DNA from: JARRKU01 sp963675565
Lineage (GTDB): Bacteria; Desulfobacterota; Desulfobacteria; Desulfobacterales; Desulfosarcinaceae
Assembly: GCA_963675565.2 (NCBI GenBank)
Contig: CAXXYD010000001.1
Location: forward strand, 930,001-994,000
Length of the DNA: 64,000 bases
Direction of reading: 5' to 3'
Positions within the stretch are counted from its first letter, which is position 1; each line of letters begins with the position of its first letter. Of the stretch, positions 8,549-17,733 are shown piece by piece. The translations under genes and the position numbers were made by a program. A model generated the notes under the pieces. The model did not search any database and was not told where the DNA came from. It worked only from the letters and a program-made list of their open reading frames with translations.

Positions 8549-11541
8549 ATCAGCTCCCCAAAGGGTTTCAGCCAGGCCGCTTTAAGGTCCGGCACGGTTA
8601 AATCCACACAATCCCGGCCGCTGAGGCCGCGTATTTTCAACCGGGGCTCGCGGGTCACCTTTCCGACGCAGGCCAGAGGCATATCGCCAAACAGGGCTTC
8701 AAAGGCCGCTTGGTGTTGCGGATCGATGGTGACGATAAAACGCCCGGCGGATTCGGAATAGAGCAGCGTATCCTCCCGGCACCCTTGATCGGCGGGAACG
8801 GCGCCCAGGTCGATCTGCATGCCCAGCCCGCCGGCCATGGCCTTCATGGCCAGATGCACCCCGAGACCCCCGCGGTAGATGCCGTGAACCGAGGCCACCA
8901 GCCCCAGTTCAATGGACCGGGCCAGGGCGCGGTAAAGGGGCAGCAGATGGTCGGGGACCACCTCGGGAACGTTGCACCCGGTATATCCCAGCATATCGTA
9001 ATATTCCGAGCCGCCCAGTTCGTTGCGCGTCGCGCCGAGCACGTAGACCCGGTCTTCGGCCATTTTGGGGTCCAGGGTCATGCAGCGGCCGACATCGTCG
9101 ATGACGCTGGTGGCCGAAAACTGCAGGCTTTCCAGGGCCGACACCTTGTGGGTCACACCGTAGCGGCCGGGCAGATGCCCGTCCACGTACATGCTGTCCT
9201 TTCCCGACAACAGCGGGATACCATAGGCCAGGCACATATCGCGAACGGCCCGGCAGGACCGCACCAACTGGGCGGCCTTGAACTGTCCGTCGGGGTTGGT
9301 CTGCGGATCGTACTGAATGGTGGGCCAGCAGAAGTTATCCACGCCGCCCAGGTGCCCGAGGTCGCCGCCAACGGCCACCAGCCGGCGGATGGCTTCATCG
9401 ATGGTACAGGCAGTCATATGATACGCGTCGATACGCGAATAAAAAGGAAGCAGGGACTGGGAAAAGGCCAGGCCCCTGTCCGACGTCAGCACGGGGCGCA
9501 ACACGGCGGCATCGGAAGGAATATCCCGATCCACGCCAACCAGGGGTTTGATCACGCTGGTGCCTTGAACCTCATGATCGTACTGCCGGCAGATCCAGTT
9601 TTTAGAGCAGATATTGGGCCTGGCCAGCATGTCGAGCAGGACACGATCATGTCCGGAGGGTGCCGAAATGACCGGTTCAAACAGCCCCCGGTCGGTCGGA
9701 GAGCGCCACACGGCATCGAACTCCCACTGGGGAAAACCGGCGGTGAGCAAATCCAGATCTACGTATGCGCAGGTTTTGCCGCCGTATTTGATTTGCAGCT
9801 TGCCTGTATCGGTATATCGCCCGATCACCGTACTCTCGACGGCGTGTCGGGCCGACAGTTCGAAAAAGCGGGCCTCATGCTCCGGCGCGACGGCCGCGGT
9901 CATGCGCTCCTGGGATTCGGATATCCAGATTTCCCATTGGTCCAGGCCATCGTATTTCAGGGGAACCTTGTCCAGTTCGATGACACAGCCGTTTGAAAAG
10001 CGTGCGGTCTCGCCCACCGAAGAGGAGAGGCCGCCGCCGCCGTTGTCGGTAATGAACCGGATCAGGCCCTCGTCCCGGGCCTCCAGCAGAAAATCGTGCA
10101 TCTTTTTCTGGGTGTAAGGGTCGCCGATCTGGACGTGGCCGGCCGGAGTGTGTTCTGAAAAGGTCTCCGAAGAAGCCGTCACGCCGTGAATGCCGTCCTT
10201 GCCGACGCGCCCGCCACTCATGATGACCAGGTCGCCGGGCAGAATGGTTTTCTTTTCGGCGGGTTCGCCATGGATTGTGGCGGGCATGATCCCCAGGGCC
10301 GTCACGTAGACCAGGCACTTGCCCATATAGCCGGGGTGGAAGAGCACCTGGCCGAAGGGGGTGGGAATGCCGCTCTTGTTGCCCCCGTCGCGCACGCCCT
10401 CGATAATACCGTCCAACAGGCGCCGGGGGTGCAGTCTGGGCTGCAGGTCGCCGCTGTAGTCCCGGGGTCCCACACAAAACCCGTAGCTGCCCATGATCAG
10501 TTTGGCCCCCCGGCCCGTTCCCATGGGGTCGCGGTAAATGCCGACGATGCCGGTAATTGCCCCGCCGTAAGCTTCCATATTGGACGGCGAATTGTGGGTC
10601 TCGCCGGTAATCACATAATAATGGTCTTCATCGAAGCGCCCGACGCCGGCGTTGTCCCACAGCACCGACTTGACCCACGGCTTTTCCGCAGCCAGCTGAA
10701 GGGTGGGATCTTTGATGCATGTTTTGAACAATGAATCGATGGTCTCGCTGGTCCCTGCGGACAAATCCCGGTAGCGAAACACGCCTTGAAAGGTATTGTG
10801 GTTGCAATGGTCGCTGCGTGCCTGGCTGATATACTCCAGTTCGATGTCCGTGGGGTCTGAGAGGCCGACTCCGGCGCGCTGGGCAATGACCCGCGGATCG
10901 AGGAAGTACTGCCGGATGGTGGGCACGTCGTTGGGGTTCAGGGCGAGGTTGCGTTCATTGCTGATCCGCATCAGCGTTTCGTCACTGTCGATGGGAACGG
11001 TGGTCACCGTGGGTGTATGGTCGAGGCGCACCCGGGGAATGATAAAGCCGATGCCGTTTTCCGGATCCCACTGCCCGGGGCCGAAAATCTTCCACTGCTG
11101 TATAATGTCGTTGGCCAGCAACTCGGCGGCGATCCGGGTGACATCTTCTTTCCGCAGGCCGGCGCCCTTGAGGCAGTAACGCCTGGACGTATAAACGGCT
11201 TCTCCCGGCCCGAAACACGGTCCCAGCAGATCTTCCATGGCTTCGACGGCGGTGGCCCCGGCATTGTCCCGGACGCCCGGGCGGTACCCCACCCAGATGA
11301 TCCAGTCAAATTCGATATCCAGCGGTTTCAAAGAGGAAATCTGGGTCACCGGATTGGTAAAAATTTCGGACTGGGCCCGGGCCACCTGCGCATCGCTGAG
11401 ACCGGCATCGATGGTGATGATATGAACGGTTCGGATAGCGTCGGTCCGAATGCCGAAATAATTTTTGGCCTTGGTTCTGAGCCCCTGGCCTTCGGCATCG
11501 ATCAGTTCCGGTTTTAACGTGATCTCGATTCGGTTTGGCAT
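8545..11541 (-). CDS. purL: Phosphoribosylformylglycinamidine synthase PurL with PurS-like N-terminus
   Basis: 998 residues, intermediate between small PurL (~740) and the single-chain form with fused glutaminase (~1,290). The first ~90 residues (IEITLKPELIDAEGQG...) look like a fused PurS-like module. The synthase halves follow, with SDHCNHNTF, GETHNSPSNMEAYGG and GGLSSSVGE. A separate purQ follows with a four-base overlap, consistent with a PurSL + PurQ arrangement. It converts FGAR and glutamine to FGAM using ATP. Confidence 0.93.
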   Translation of the reverse strand: MPNRIEITLKPELIDAEGQGLRTKAKNYFGIRTDAIRTVHIITIDAGLSDAQVARAQSEIFTNPVTQISSLKPLDIEFDWIIWVGYRPGVRDNAGATAVEAMEDLLGPCFGPGEAVYTSRRYCLKGAGLRKEDVTRIAAELLANDIIQQWKIFGPGQWDPENGIGFIIPRVRLDHTPTVTTVPIDSDETLMRISNERNLALNPNDVPTIRQYFLDPRVIAQRAGVGLSDPTDIELEYISQARSDHCNHNTFQGVFRYRDLSAGTSETIDSLFKTCIKDPTLQLAAEKPWVKSVLWDNAGVGRFDEDHYYVITGETHNSPSNMEAYGGAITGIVGIYRDPMGTGRGAKLIMGSYGFCVGPRDYSGDLQPRLHPRRLLDGIIEGVRDGGNKSGIPTPFGQVLFHPGYMGKCLVYVTALGIMPATIHGEPAEKKTILPGDLVIMSGGRVGKDGIHGVTASSETFSEHTPAGHVQIGDPYTQKKMHDFLLEARDEGLIRFITDNGGGGLSSSVGETARFSNGCVIELDKVPLKYDGLDQWEIWISESQERMTAAVAPEHEARFFELSARHAVESTVIGRYTDTGKLQIKYGGKTCAYVDLDLLTAGFPQWEFDAVWRSPTDRGLFEPVISAPSGHDRVLLDMLARPNICSKNWICRQYDHEVQGTSVIKPLVGVDRDIPSDAAVLRPVLTSDRGLAFSQSLLPFYSRIDAYHMTACTIDEAIRRLVAVGGDLGHLGGVDNFCWPTIQYDPQTNPDGQFKAAQLVRSCRAVRDMCLAYGIPLLSGKDSMYVDGHLPGRYGVTHKVSALESLQFSATSVIDDVGRCMTLDPKMAEDRVYVLGATRNELGGSEYYDMLGYTGCNVPEVVPDHLLPLYRALARSIELGLVASVHGIYRGGLGVHLAMKAMAGGLGMQIDLGAVPADQGCREDTLLYSESAGRFIVTIDPQHQAAFEALFGDMPLACVGKVTREPRLKIRGLSGRDCVDLTVPDLKAAWLKPFGELI

Positions 11542-11664
11542 GGCTGGTTTCCCAATATATCGGTTGGTGATTGGTTGCGGAGAATCTGGCCCATGCGGCC
11601 GGTTCTGGGGTATTAAGGTACGAGTTGCGAGTTACGAGTGATCTAAAGTTTCGAGTGATCTAAA

Positions 11665-11858
11665 GTGATCTAAAGTTAAGGTATTCTGCCTTTTTATAAA
11701 ATCAGGCCCGCGCGCAGCGCGATCCACAACTCGTCACTTAAAACTCGCCACTTATTACTGGCAAATTGAGTGACGAGTTTCGGATTACGAGTGATCTAAA
11801 GTTAAGGTATTCTGCCTTTTTTATAAAATCAGGCCCGCGCGCAGCGCGATCCACAACT
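11665..11858. repeat. Direct duplication in intergenic repeat cluster
   Basis: A 67-68-base unit (starting GTGATCTAAAGTTAAGG and ending CGATCCACAACT) occurs at 11665-11731 and 11791-11858, differing only by one T in a T-run. Short motifs such as GAGTGATCTAAAG, and their reverse forms (AGATCACTTTAGATCACTCG), flank both copies from about 11615 to 11935. The block could fold extensively. It fills most of the 458-base gap between purL and rseP, and I see no gene in it. Confidence 0.85.
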
Positions 11859-11943
11859 ATAGATCACTTTAGATCACTCGAAACTATAGATCACTCGTAA
11901 CCATAAATCACTCGTAACTATAAATCACCTCAGGCACTTTTCT

Positions 11944-11981
11944 AAAAAAACCACCCCAGCCTCAGACCCGCCCCGGCTGGG
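11944..11981 (-). terminator. Rho-independent terminator after rseP
   Basis: On the minus strand a 7-bp GC stem (CCCAGCC/GGCTGGG, forward 11955-11961 and 11975-11981) is followed within four bases by seven T residues (forward A-run 11944-11950). It lies just past the rseP stop and closes the rpsB-to-rseP gene run. Confidence 0.75.
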
Positions 11982-11999
11982 AGTTGTCAACCCGAGTAT

Positions 12000-13361
12000 T
12001 TACTTGAACCACGTCAACGTGATGTCGTTATAAAAGACGAAGATCATCAGCAAAAGCAAGAGAAAAATACCGACCTGCTGAGCATATTCGCGCATTTTGG
12101 TGCTGATCGGTCGCCGCAGCACGGCCTCGATGCCAAAAAAAAGGAGATGCCCGCCATCCAGTACCGGAATGGGCAATAAATTGAGGATGGCCAGGTTGAC
12201 ACTGATGATGGCGATAAAATTGAGCAGTCGGACCAGCCCCTGGTCCGCCTCTTTGCGGGCCATCTGGGCAATGCGGATGGGTCCGCCGATGGATTCCATG
12301 GGGACTTTGCCCTGAAACATCTTGCCGAAGAAATAGACCGTCAGTTTGGTCATGTTCCAAGTGTGCCCGACCCCCTGGTCCAGTGCTTGAAGCGGATTCA
12401 ACTTGACGGTGATCTGGTCTTCGTCCGGCACAGGCATACTGGGCGCCCGGATACCGATGCGATACGCATTTTGCTTGACCCCCAGGACATTTTTCTCCTG
12501 AATCAAATCCGGCGTGATCTGCGTATCGAAAACCTTCTCGGCGCGGCGCACTTTGAACGACAGGGTTCGGCCCTCGGATTGGGACACGATTTCCTGCATG
12601 CTCTCCCACCGGTCAATGGGATGGCCATCGATGGCGATAATCTGATCGCCCTTGCGCAAACCGGCTTTGTCTGCCGGCATGCCCTCCATCACCATGTCGA
12701 CGATGGCCCGCATTTCGGCCATACCGGATATGCCGATGTCGAAATAGGTGGTCGTTTCGCCAAACAGGTTCTTGACCGAAATCTCTACCGGTTTCACATT
12801 GACGTCGATACGCTCGCCCCGGCGCTCGATAGCCAATTTGAGCGTTTCACCCCTGTTGCCGTCAAGGACCGCATCGATATCCCGCCAGGACTGGATTTCA
12901 TGCCGGCCGATGGCCAGCACCCGATCCCCGATGAGAATCCCGGCCTTCTGGGCCGGGCTCCCGGCATCCAGGCCGCGGACAATGGGGCGGATGGATGGCA
13001 GTCCCACGAACAGCATCACCAGGGTAAAAATCAGAACGGCCAGCAGTACGTTGAACATGGGACCGGCGGCCACGATCAGGCTTCGCTTGAACACATGCTT
13101 GTGGGTAAACGAATATGGCAGATCTTCAGGTTCGATGGGCACATCGGGTTCATCGCCCACCATTTTGACATAGCCTCCCAGGGGAATCAGGGAAACGCGG
13201 TAGTCGGTACGCCCGATGGTACGGCCGACAAGGCGCGGTCCGAATCCCAGGGAAAATTTTTCCACCCCCACCCCGAAAAGGCGGGCTACGAGAAAATGCC
13301 CCAATTCATGGAAAAAAATCAGGATCCCCAAGACCACAATAAAAATAAATATGCTGTTCAT
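12000..13361 (-). CDS. rseP: Site-2 intramembrane zinc metalloprotease RseP
   Basis: 453 residues. The zinc site HELGH lies at residues 18-22 in the first membrane segment, and the third ligand is in LLPIPVLDGGH near residue 395. Two PDZ domains lie between (GLDAGSPAQKAGI and VMEGMPADKAGL). It cleaves membrane-anchored anti-sigma factors and leftover signal peptides in the inner membrane. It is the last gene of the rpsB-tsf-pyrH-frr-uppS-cdsA-dxr-rseP series, though 268 bases with an inverted repeat separate it from dxr. Confidence 0.92.
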   Translation of the reverse strand: MNSIFIFIVVLGILIFFHELGHFLVARLFGVGVEKFSLGFGPRLVGRTIGRTDYRVSLIPLGGYVKMVGDEPDVPIEPEDLPYSFTHKHVFKRSLIVAAGPMFNVLLAVLIFTLVMLFVGLPSIRPIVRGLDAGSPAQKAGILIGDRVLAIGRHEIQSWRDIDAVLDGNRGETLKLAIERRGERIDVNVKPVEISVKNLFGETTTYFDIGISGMAEMRAIVDMVMEGMPADKAGLRKGDQIIAIDGHPIDRWESMQEIVSQSEGRTLSFKVRRAEKVFDTQITPDLIQEKNVLGVKQNAYRIGIRAPSMPVPDEDQITVKLNPLQALDQGVGHTWNMTKLTVYFFGKMFQGKVPMESIGGPIRIAQMARKEADQGLVRLLNFIAIISVNLAILNLLPIPVLDGGHLLFFGIEAVLRRPISTKMREYAQQVGIFLLLLLMIFVFYNDITLTWFK

Positions 13362-13473
13362 AAGGCGTCAGTCTTTTAATTTGAAGTCAATCAAAACATC
13401 CTGTTTACCGTCCGGGGTCGTTCCAAAGCAATTTCAGATTTCACCCCCAGCAGATGACAAACCGGGATGCAGG

Positions 13474-13534
13474 AGCGGCTTTCAGCCGCGATAAATAGGC
13501 TCTGGTCGATGTCTGATTGCGGCTGAAAACCGCT
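13474..13534. repeat. Inverted repeat between dxr and rseP
   Basis: Arms AGCGGCTTTCAGCCGC (13474-13489) and GCGGCTGAAAACCGCT (13519-13534) pair with one mismatch. Each arm is itself partly self-complementary. It sits in the operon gap and may form an RNA hairpin that tunes rseP expression. There is no T-run. Confidence 0.65.
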
Positions 13535-13629
13535 GCACCATAAGACCCCAAAGTCGATCCCCGTCAATTTGGCGCCCCAACGGGGGTTTCGTTCACCTTC
13601 TGCCCGGATCATATCCGGTCTTCAGCCGC

Positions 13630-14799
13630 TCATGACGCGCCAACGCCTTTGGCCATTTGATCAGCGGCCGTGCGCCGCGCCCAGGCATCGGCATGCACGA
13701 TGGTATCCAAATCCGGCGACCCTGATAATGTATGCACGGACATGGTGGCGTCAACAATAGCGGCAATGCCGGTAAAAGACAAATGACCGTTTAAAAAAGC
13801 CTCAACCGCCACTTCGTTGGCGGCATTCATGACAGCCGGCATGGTGCCTCCTGCGGCACAGGCATCGAATGCAAGCTGCAGGCAGGGAAACCGCCGGGTA
13901 TCCGGGTCGCGAAATGTGAGTCCGGCCATTTGCGCCAGATCCGGCAGCGGCTGTTTCAGGGCAATTCGCTGCGGATAGGACAGGGCATAGGCGATCGCCT
14001 GCTGCATATCCGGAATGCCCATTTGGGCCAGAATGGAGCCATCGCAATAGGCGACCATGGAGTGAATGATGCTTTGAGGGTGCACGATCACCTGGATCTG
14101 GTCCATGGCCAGACCAAAAAGCCACTTGGCTTCGATCACTTCCAGCCCCTTGTTCATCAGGGTGGCCGAATCGATGGTGATTTTGGCGCCCATGCTCCAG
14201 TTGGGATGTTTAAGCGCCCGGGCCGGTGTAATGGAGCCGAATTCTGCGGCCGGGGTATCGAAAAAAGGTCCGCCCGAGGCGGTGAGCAGCACTTTGTCCA
14301 GATCCCGGCGCCGATGACCGTGAAGACACTGGAAAATGGCACTGTGTTCGCTGTCGATGGGCAGCAGGCGCACCCCTTTTTCGGCGACCGCCGCCGTTAC
14401 CAGCGCGCCGGCCATGACCAGGGTCTCTTTGTTGGCCAGGGCAATGTCCTTTCCCGCGGCAATGGCCGCAAGGGTAGGCTCCAGGCCGGCGGCACCCACC
14501 ATGGCGCCAACGGTCATATCCGCCCCGTCAAACGCTGCGGCCGCCCGATATCCCTCGGCACCGGTCATAATTTCCACCGCCTGACCTGCCGGCAGCCGCT
14601 GCCGCAATCGGCGGGCCGTTGCTGAATCATGGACAGCCACGAGTTCGGGCCGATGGATCGCTATCTGATCGGCAAGCCGATCGACGCTGGTCCTGGCGGT
14701 CAGGGTCTTGATCTGAAATTTTTCCGGGAACCGGGCCACAATGTCCAATGTATTGCATCCGATGGACCCGGTGGAACCCAGCACGGCCAGTCGTTTCAT
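13630..14799 (-). CDS. dxr: 1-deoxy-D-xylulose 5-phosphate reductoisomerase
   Basis: 389 residues. The NADPH-binding LGSTGSIG is at the N-terminus. The metal and substrate motifs LPIDSEHSA and the SGGPF loop lie mid-protein, followed by MNKGLEVIEA. It makes 2-C-methyl-D-erythritol 4-phosphate, the committed step of the non-mevalonate isoprenoid pathway, and so feeds UppS encoded upstream. Its ATG overlaps the cdsA stop by four bases. Confidence 0.95.
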   Translation of the reverse strand: MKRLAVLGSTGSIGCNTLDIVARFPEKFQIKTLTARTSVDRLADQIAIHRPELVAVHDSATARRLRQRLPAGQAVEIMTGAEGYRAAAAFDGADMTVGAMVGAAGLEPTLAAIAAGKDIALANKETLVMAGALVTAAVAEKGVRLLPIDSEHSAIFQCLHGHRRRDLDKVLLTASGGPFFDTPAAEFGSITPARALKHPNWSMGAKITIDSATLMNKGLEVIEAKWLFGLAMDQIQVIVHPQSIIHSMVAYCDGSILAQMGIPDMQQAIAYALSYPQRIALKQPLPDLAQMAGLTFRDPDTRRFPCLQLAFDACAAGGTMPAVMNAANEVAVEAFLNGHLSFTGIAAIVDATMSVHTLSGSPDLDTIVHADAWARRTAADQMAKGVGAS

Positions 14800-15608
14800 G
14801 GCAAGAGGTATTCCTTCAGAAAAAAACCGACGGGAGCGGCAAATAAAATGGCGTCCAGACGGTCAAGGAAGCCGCCGTGTCCGGGAATCAGCTGGCTGGA
14901 GTCCTTGATGCCGGAGGCCCGCTTGAAAACGGACTCGAACAGATCGCCGAATTGGCCGACAGCGCCAACGGCCAGGGCGAAGACCGTGCAGGTCATCCCC
15001 CCCATGGAGCTGAAAAACAACAACTTGAATATCCAACCGGACAAAAGATTGGCCGCCAGTCCGCCCACAGCGCCTTCGATGGTCTTATTGGGGCTTACGG
15101 CAGGGCAAAGCTTGTGGCGCCCCATGTAAGTACCGGCATAAAGCGCACCGGTGTCGCCCCAGGCCACGACCCAAAAGAGAAACAGGACCCACAACGGCCC
15201 GTTTTCCCCTGCTCGCATCAGGATCAGAAAAGCGTACATAATGGGAATGTACACCATGCCGCCAATTTGCTTGACCGCCACGATGGGCGCATCCTGACAA
15301 GTGGAGTACCGGCGGACGGCAAAAATGGCTGTAACAATTAGATGCAGGGCCAGCACGCCCATCAGTGCTTCGAAGTGGCGGTAATGCACCGCCATGATGC
15401 ACAACAGCGTGCTGATGTAGGCCCACCCGGTGAAAGCGGCCCCCACGGCAGGGGTGTGGTTGTGATAGACGATGCGGCAATACTCCCACTGGGAAAGAAT
15501 GCTGACGATGGCCACGGCGATGGTGAAAAGAACGGGGCTTCCCTTGAGAATCAACAGAAGCAGCGGCGGTATGATAATGAGAGCAGTGATCCAGCGCTTC
15601 CAGTGCAT
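14796..15608 (-). CDS. cdsA: Phosphatidate cytidylyltransferase
   Basis: 270 residues with about eight membrane segments. The CDP-transferase signature is seen as SPNKTIEGAVGG, then DLFESVFKRASGIKDSS and HGGFLDRLD near the C-terminus. It makes CDP-diacylglycerol for phospholipid synthesis in the inner membrane. It lies between uppS and dxr, the common bacterial order. Confidence 0.93.
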   Translation of the reverse strand: MHWKRWITALIIIPPLLLLILKGSPVLFTIAVAIVSILSQWEYCRIVYHNHTPAVGAAFTGWAYISTLLCIMAVHYRHFEALMGVLALHLIVTAIFAVRRYSTCQDAPIVAVKQIGGMVYIPIMYAFLILMRAGENGPLWVLFLFWVVAWGDTGALYAGTYMGRHKLCPAVSPNKTIEGAVGGLAANLLSGWIFKLLFFSSMGGMTCTVFALAVGAVGQFGDLFESVFKRASGIKDSSQLIPGHGGFLDRLDAILFAAPVGFFLKEYLLP

Positions 15609-15638
15609 GATTACCCTATTTTCCCGAACCGCTCGCCG

Positions 15639-16379
15639 TCAGGCCTTTACTTTTCCGAAACGGCGGTCCCGTTGCTGGTATTGAAAAAGGATGTCGATGA
15701 ACTCCTCACGTGAAAAATCCGGCCACAAGGTGTCAGTGACGGCAATTTCGGTGTATGCAAGCTGCCAGAGCAGAAAATTACTGATGCGCATCTCGCCGCT
15801 AGTACGGATCAGCAGGTCCGGATCAAGCTGGCCGCGGGTGTATAGATGATCTGCGACAACGGCTTCATCAATGGCCTCAATTTCCAATTCTCCGGCCTTT
15901 GCTTTTGCGGCGATCTGTTGAACCATCTCCGTCAGTTCGGTCCTGCCACCATAGCTCAGCGCCAGGTTGAGCTGCATGGCGCTATTGGATGCCGTTTCGG
16001 CAATGACGCTGTGGATGGTCTGCTGGACGCCGGCCGGCAGTCGGTGGAGCTGCCCGATAACCGCCAGGCGGATTCTCTGTTTTTGGAGCTCGTCGCGTTC
16101 TTTTTCCAAAAACTGCTTCAATAGCGCCATAAGCGCATTGATCTCTTTTTGGGGGCGCTGCCAGTTTTCCGTGGAAAAAGCGTACAGGGTAAGGGTGGGA
16201 ATATTGAATTCGCGGCAAGTCCGGACAAGGGTGCGCACCGTGTCAACGCCCTTTTCATGCCCTTTGACACGGTTGAGCAGCCGTTTCTTGGCCCAGCGCC
16301 CGTTACCGTCCATGATGACGGCAACGTGGCGGGGAAGTTTGGATAAATCCAGGTTGTCACCGGATGGATTAAAACTCAA
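15639..16379 (-). CDS. uppS: Isoprenyl transferase (undecaprenyl diphosphate synthase)
   Basis: About 246 residues. The cis-prenyltransferase core is clear: HVAVIMDGNGRWAKKR with the catalytic Asp, then TLYAFSTENWQRP, and DLLIRTSGEMRISNFL. It makes the C55 lipid carrier for peptidoglycan and O-antigen. The frame is open back to 16472 inside frr, but that extension is basic and unlike the family. I chose the TTG at 16379, which overlaps the frr stop by 11 bases and gives about 20 residues before the core. The start is uncertain. Confidence 0.9.
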   Translation of the reverse strand: MSFNPSGDNLDLSKLPRHVAVIMDGNGRWAKKRLLNRVKGHEKGVDTVRTLVRTCREFNIPTLTLYAFSTENWQRPQKEINALMALLKQFLEKERDELQKQRIRLAVIGQLHRLPAGVQQTIHSVIAETASNSAMQLNLALSYGGRTELTEMVQQIAAKAKAGELEIEAIDEAVVADHLYTRGQLDPDLLIRTSGEMRISNFLLWQLAYTEIAVTDTLWPDFSREEFIDILFQYQQRDRRFGKVKA

Positions 16380-16926
16380 GAATCTCTTTCTCTTTGGCCT
16401 GGTAGACCGCGTCGACTTTTTCAATATATTCGTCGGTGATCTTTTGTATCTGGTCCTGGGCTTTGAAGGCATCGTCTTCGCTCACATCGCCGTCTTTCTT
16501 GAATCCCTTGACCAGTTCATTGGAATCCCGTCGGATATTGCGAATGGCAACCTTGTGTTCTTCACAACTTTTGTGGACCTGTTTAACGAGTTCCTTGCGA
16601 CGCTCCTCGGACAGGGGCGGAATGGCAATCCGGATCAGCTTTCCGTCGTTGGATGGCGTCAGCCCGAGATCGGATTTAAGTATCGCCTTTTCGATGTCCT
16701 TGATAATGGAGGCATCCCATGGCTGAATGGTGATCAGGCGGCTTTCCGGAACGGCGATGGTGGCCGTCTGGTTCAGCGGTGTAGGGGTTCCGTAGTAATC
16801 CAGCTTGATTCCGTCCATCAGCGATGCCGAAGCCCTGCCGGTTCGGATACGCTTGAGCTCGTTTTTGAGCGCCGTGATGGTCTTGCCCATGCGGTCACGG
16901 GTCTCTTGGAAGGTTTCTTCAATCAT
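16369..16926 (-). CDS. frr: Ribosome recycling factor
   Basis: 185 residues, the standard RRF length. The conserved RTGRASASLMDGIKLDYYG and the C-terminal helices (DEYIEKVDAVYQAKEKEI) are present. With EF-G it splits post-termination ribosomes. It follows pyrH in the usual order, across an 84-base gap, and overlaps the proposed uppS start. Confidence 0.95.
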   Translation of the reverse strand: MIEETFQETRDRMGKTITALKNELKRIRTGRASASLMDGIKLDYYGTPTPLNQTATIAVPESRLITIQPWDASIIKDIEKAILKSDLGLTPSNDGKLIRIAIPPLSEERRKELVKQVHKSCEEHKVAIRNIRRDSNELVKGFKKDGDVSEDDAFKAQDQIQKITDEYIEKVDAVYQAKEKEILEF

Positions 16927-17010
16927 CGGTCGTATCCCATAACGATTTGATTTATCTTCTCTGGTTACACCATCCGCAGCAATCGCATGAAACGAAAACA
17001 GGCTGCGCCA

Positions 17011-17733
17011 TTAATTGGATATCAAAGTCCCGACGCGTTCTCCGCAGATCAATTTGCGGATGCTGGCTGCCTCTTTAAGGTTGAATACAACCAGCGGCAG
17101 ATTATTGTCCATGGCCAGGGAAATGGCTGTCATGTCCATCACCTTGAGCTGTTTTTCAAGGACGCTCATATACGACGTCGCCTCGATGAAAACGGCATCC
17201 GGGTTCACCACAGGATCAGCGTCATACAGACCGTCGACCTTGGTCGCCTTAAGAAGTATTTCCGCGTGTACTTCCTGAGCACGCAAAACGGCTGCCGTAT
17301 CGGTGGTGAAATAAGGATTACCGGTTCCGGCCGCAAAAATGACGATACGCCCCTTTTCAAGATGCCGCACGGCACGCCGCAGAATATACGGCTCGGCCAC
17401 CTCGTGCATGGAAATGGCCGTCTGGACGCGGGTCTGCATAGCCTCTTTTTCAAGGGCGTCCTGCAGCGCCAGACTGTTCATCACCGTTGCCAGCATGCCC
17501 ATATGGTCGGCTGCAGTGCGCTCCATCCCAAAAGAAGTGGCTTTTACGCCCCGAAAGATATTGCCGCCGCCGACCACGATGGCAATCTCGACACCAAGCG
17601 TGTGGATGCTTTTGACTTCATCGGCCACGTACTTGAGCATCTGTGGACTGATGCCGAAACTTTTGTCCCCCATCAGTGCTTCCCCGCTGAGTTTCAGCAG
17701 GACACGCTTATACGCCGGCTCGGACTTATCCAA
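17011..17733 (-). CDS. pyrH: UMP kinase
   Basis: 240 residues, amino-acid kinase fold: RVLLKLSGEALMG at the N-terminus, VVGGGNIFRG, and TGNPYFTTDTAAVLRA. It phosphorylates UMP to UDP. It starts at a TTG directly after the tsf stop, with GGGAG about eight bases before it, so it is probably translated by reinitiation after tsf. Confidence 0.94.
   Translation of the reverse strand: MDKSEPAYKRVLLKLSGEALMGDKSFGISPQMLKYVADEVKSIHTLGVEIAIVVGGGNIFRGVKATSFGMERTAADHMGMLATVMNSLALQDALEKEAMQTRVQTAISMHEVAEPYILRRAVRHLEKGRIVIFAAGTGNPYFTTDTAAVLRAQEVHAEILLKATKVDGLYDADPVVNPDAVFIEATSYMSVLEKQLKVMDMTAISLAMDNNLPLVVFNLKEAASIRKLICGERVGTLISN

Noticed and set aside
7847..11517. Several long open frames on the plus strand across purQ and purL
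   Set aside because: They are antisense to two clearly conserved genes, have no ribosome sites and show no recognisable domains.
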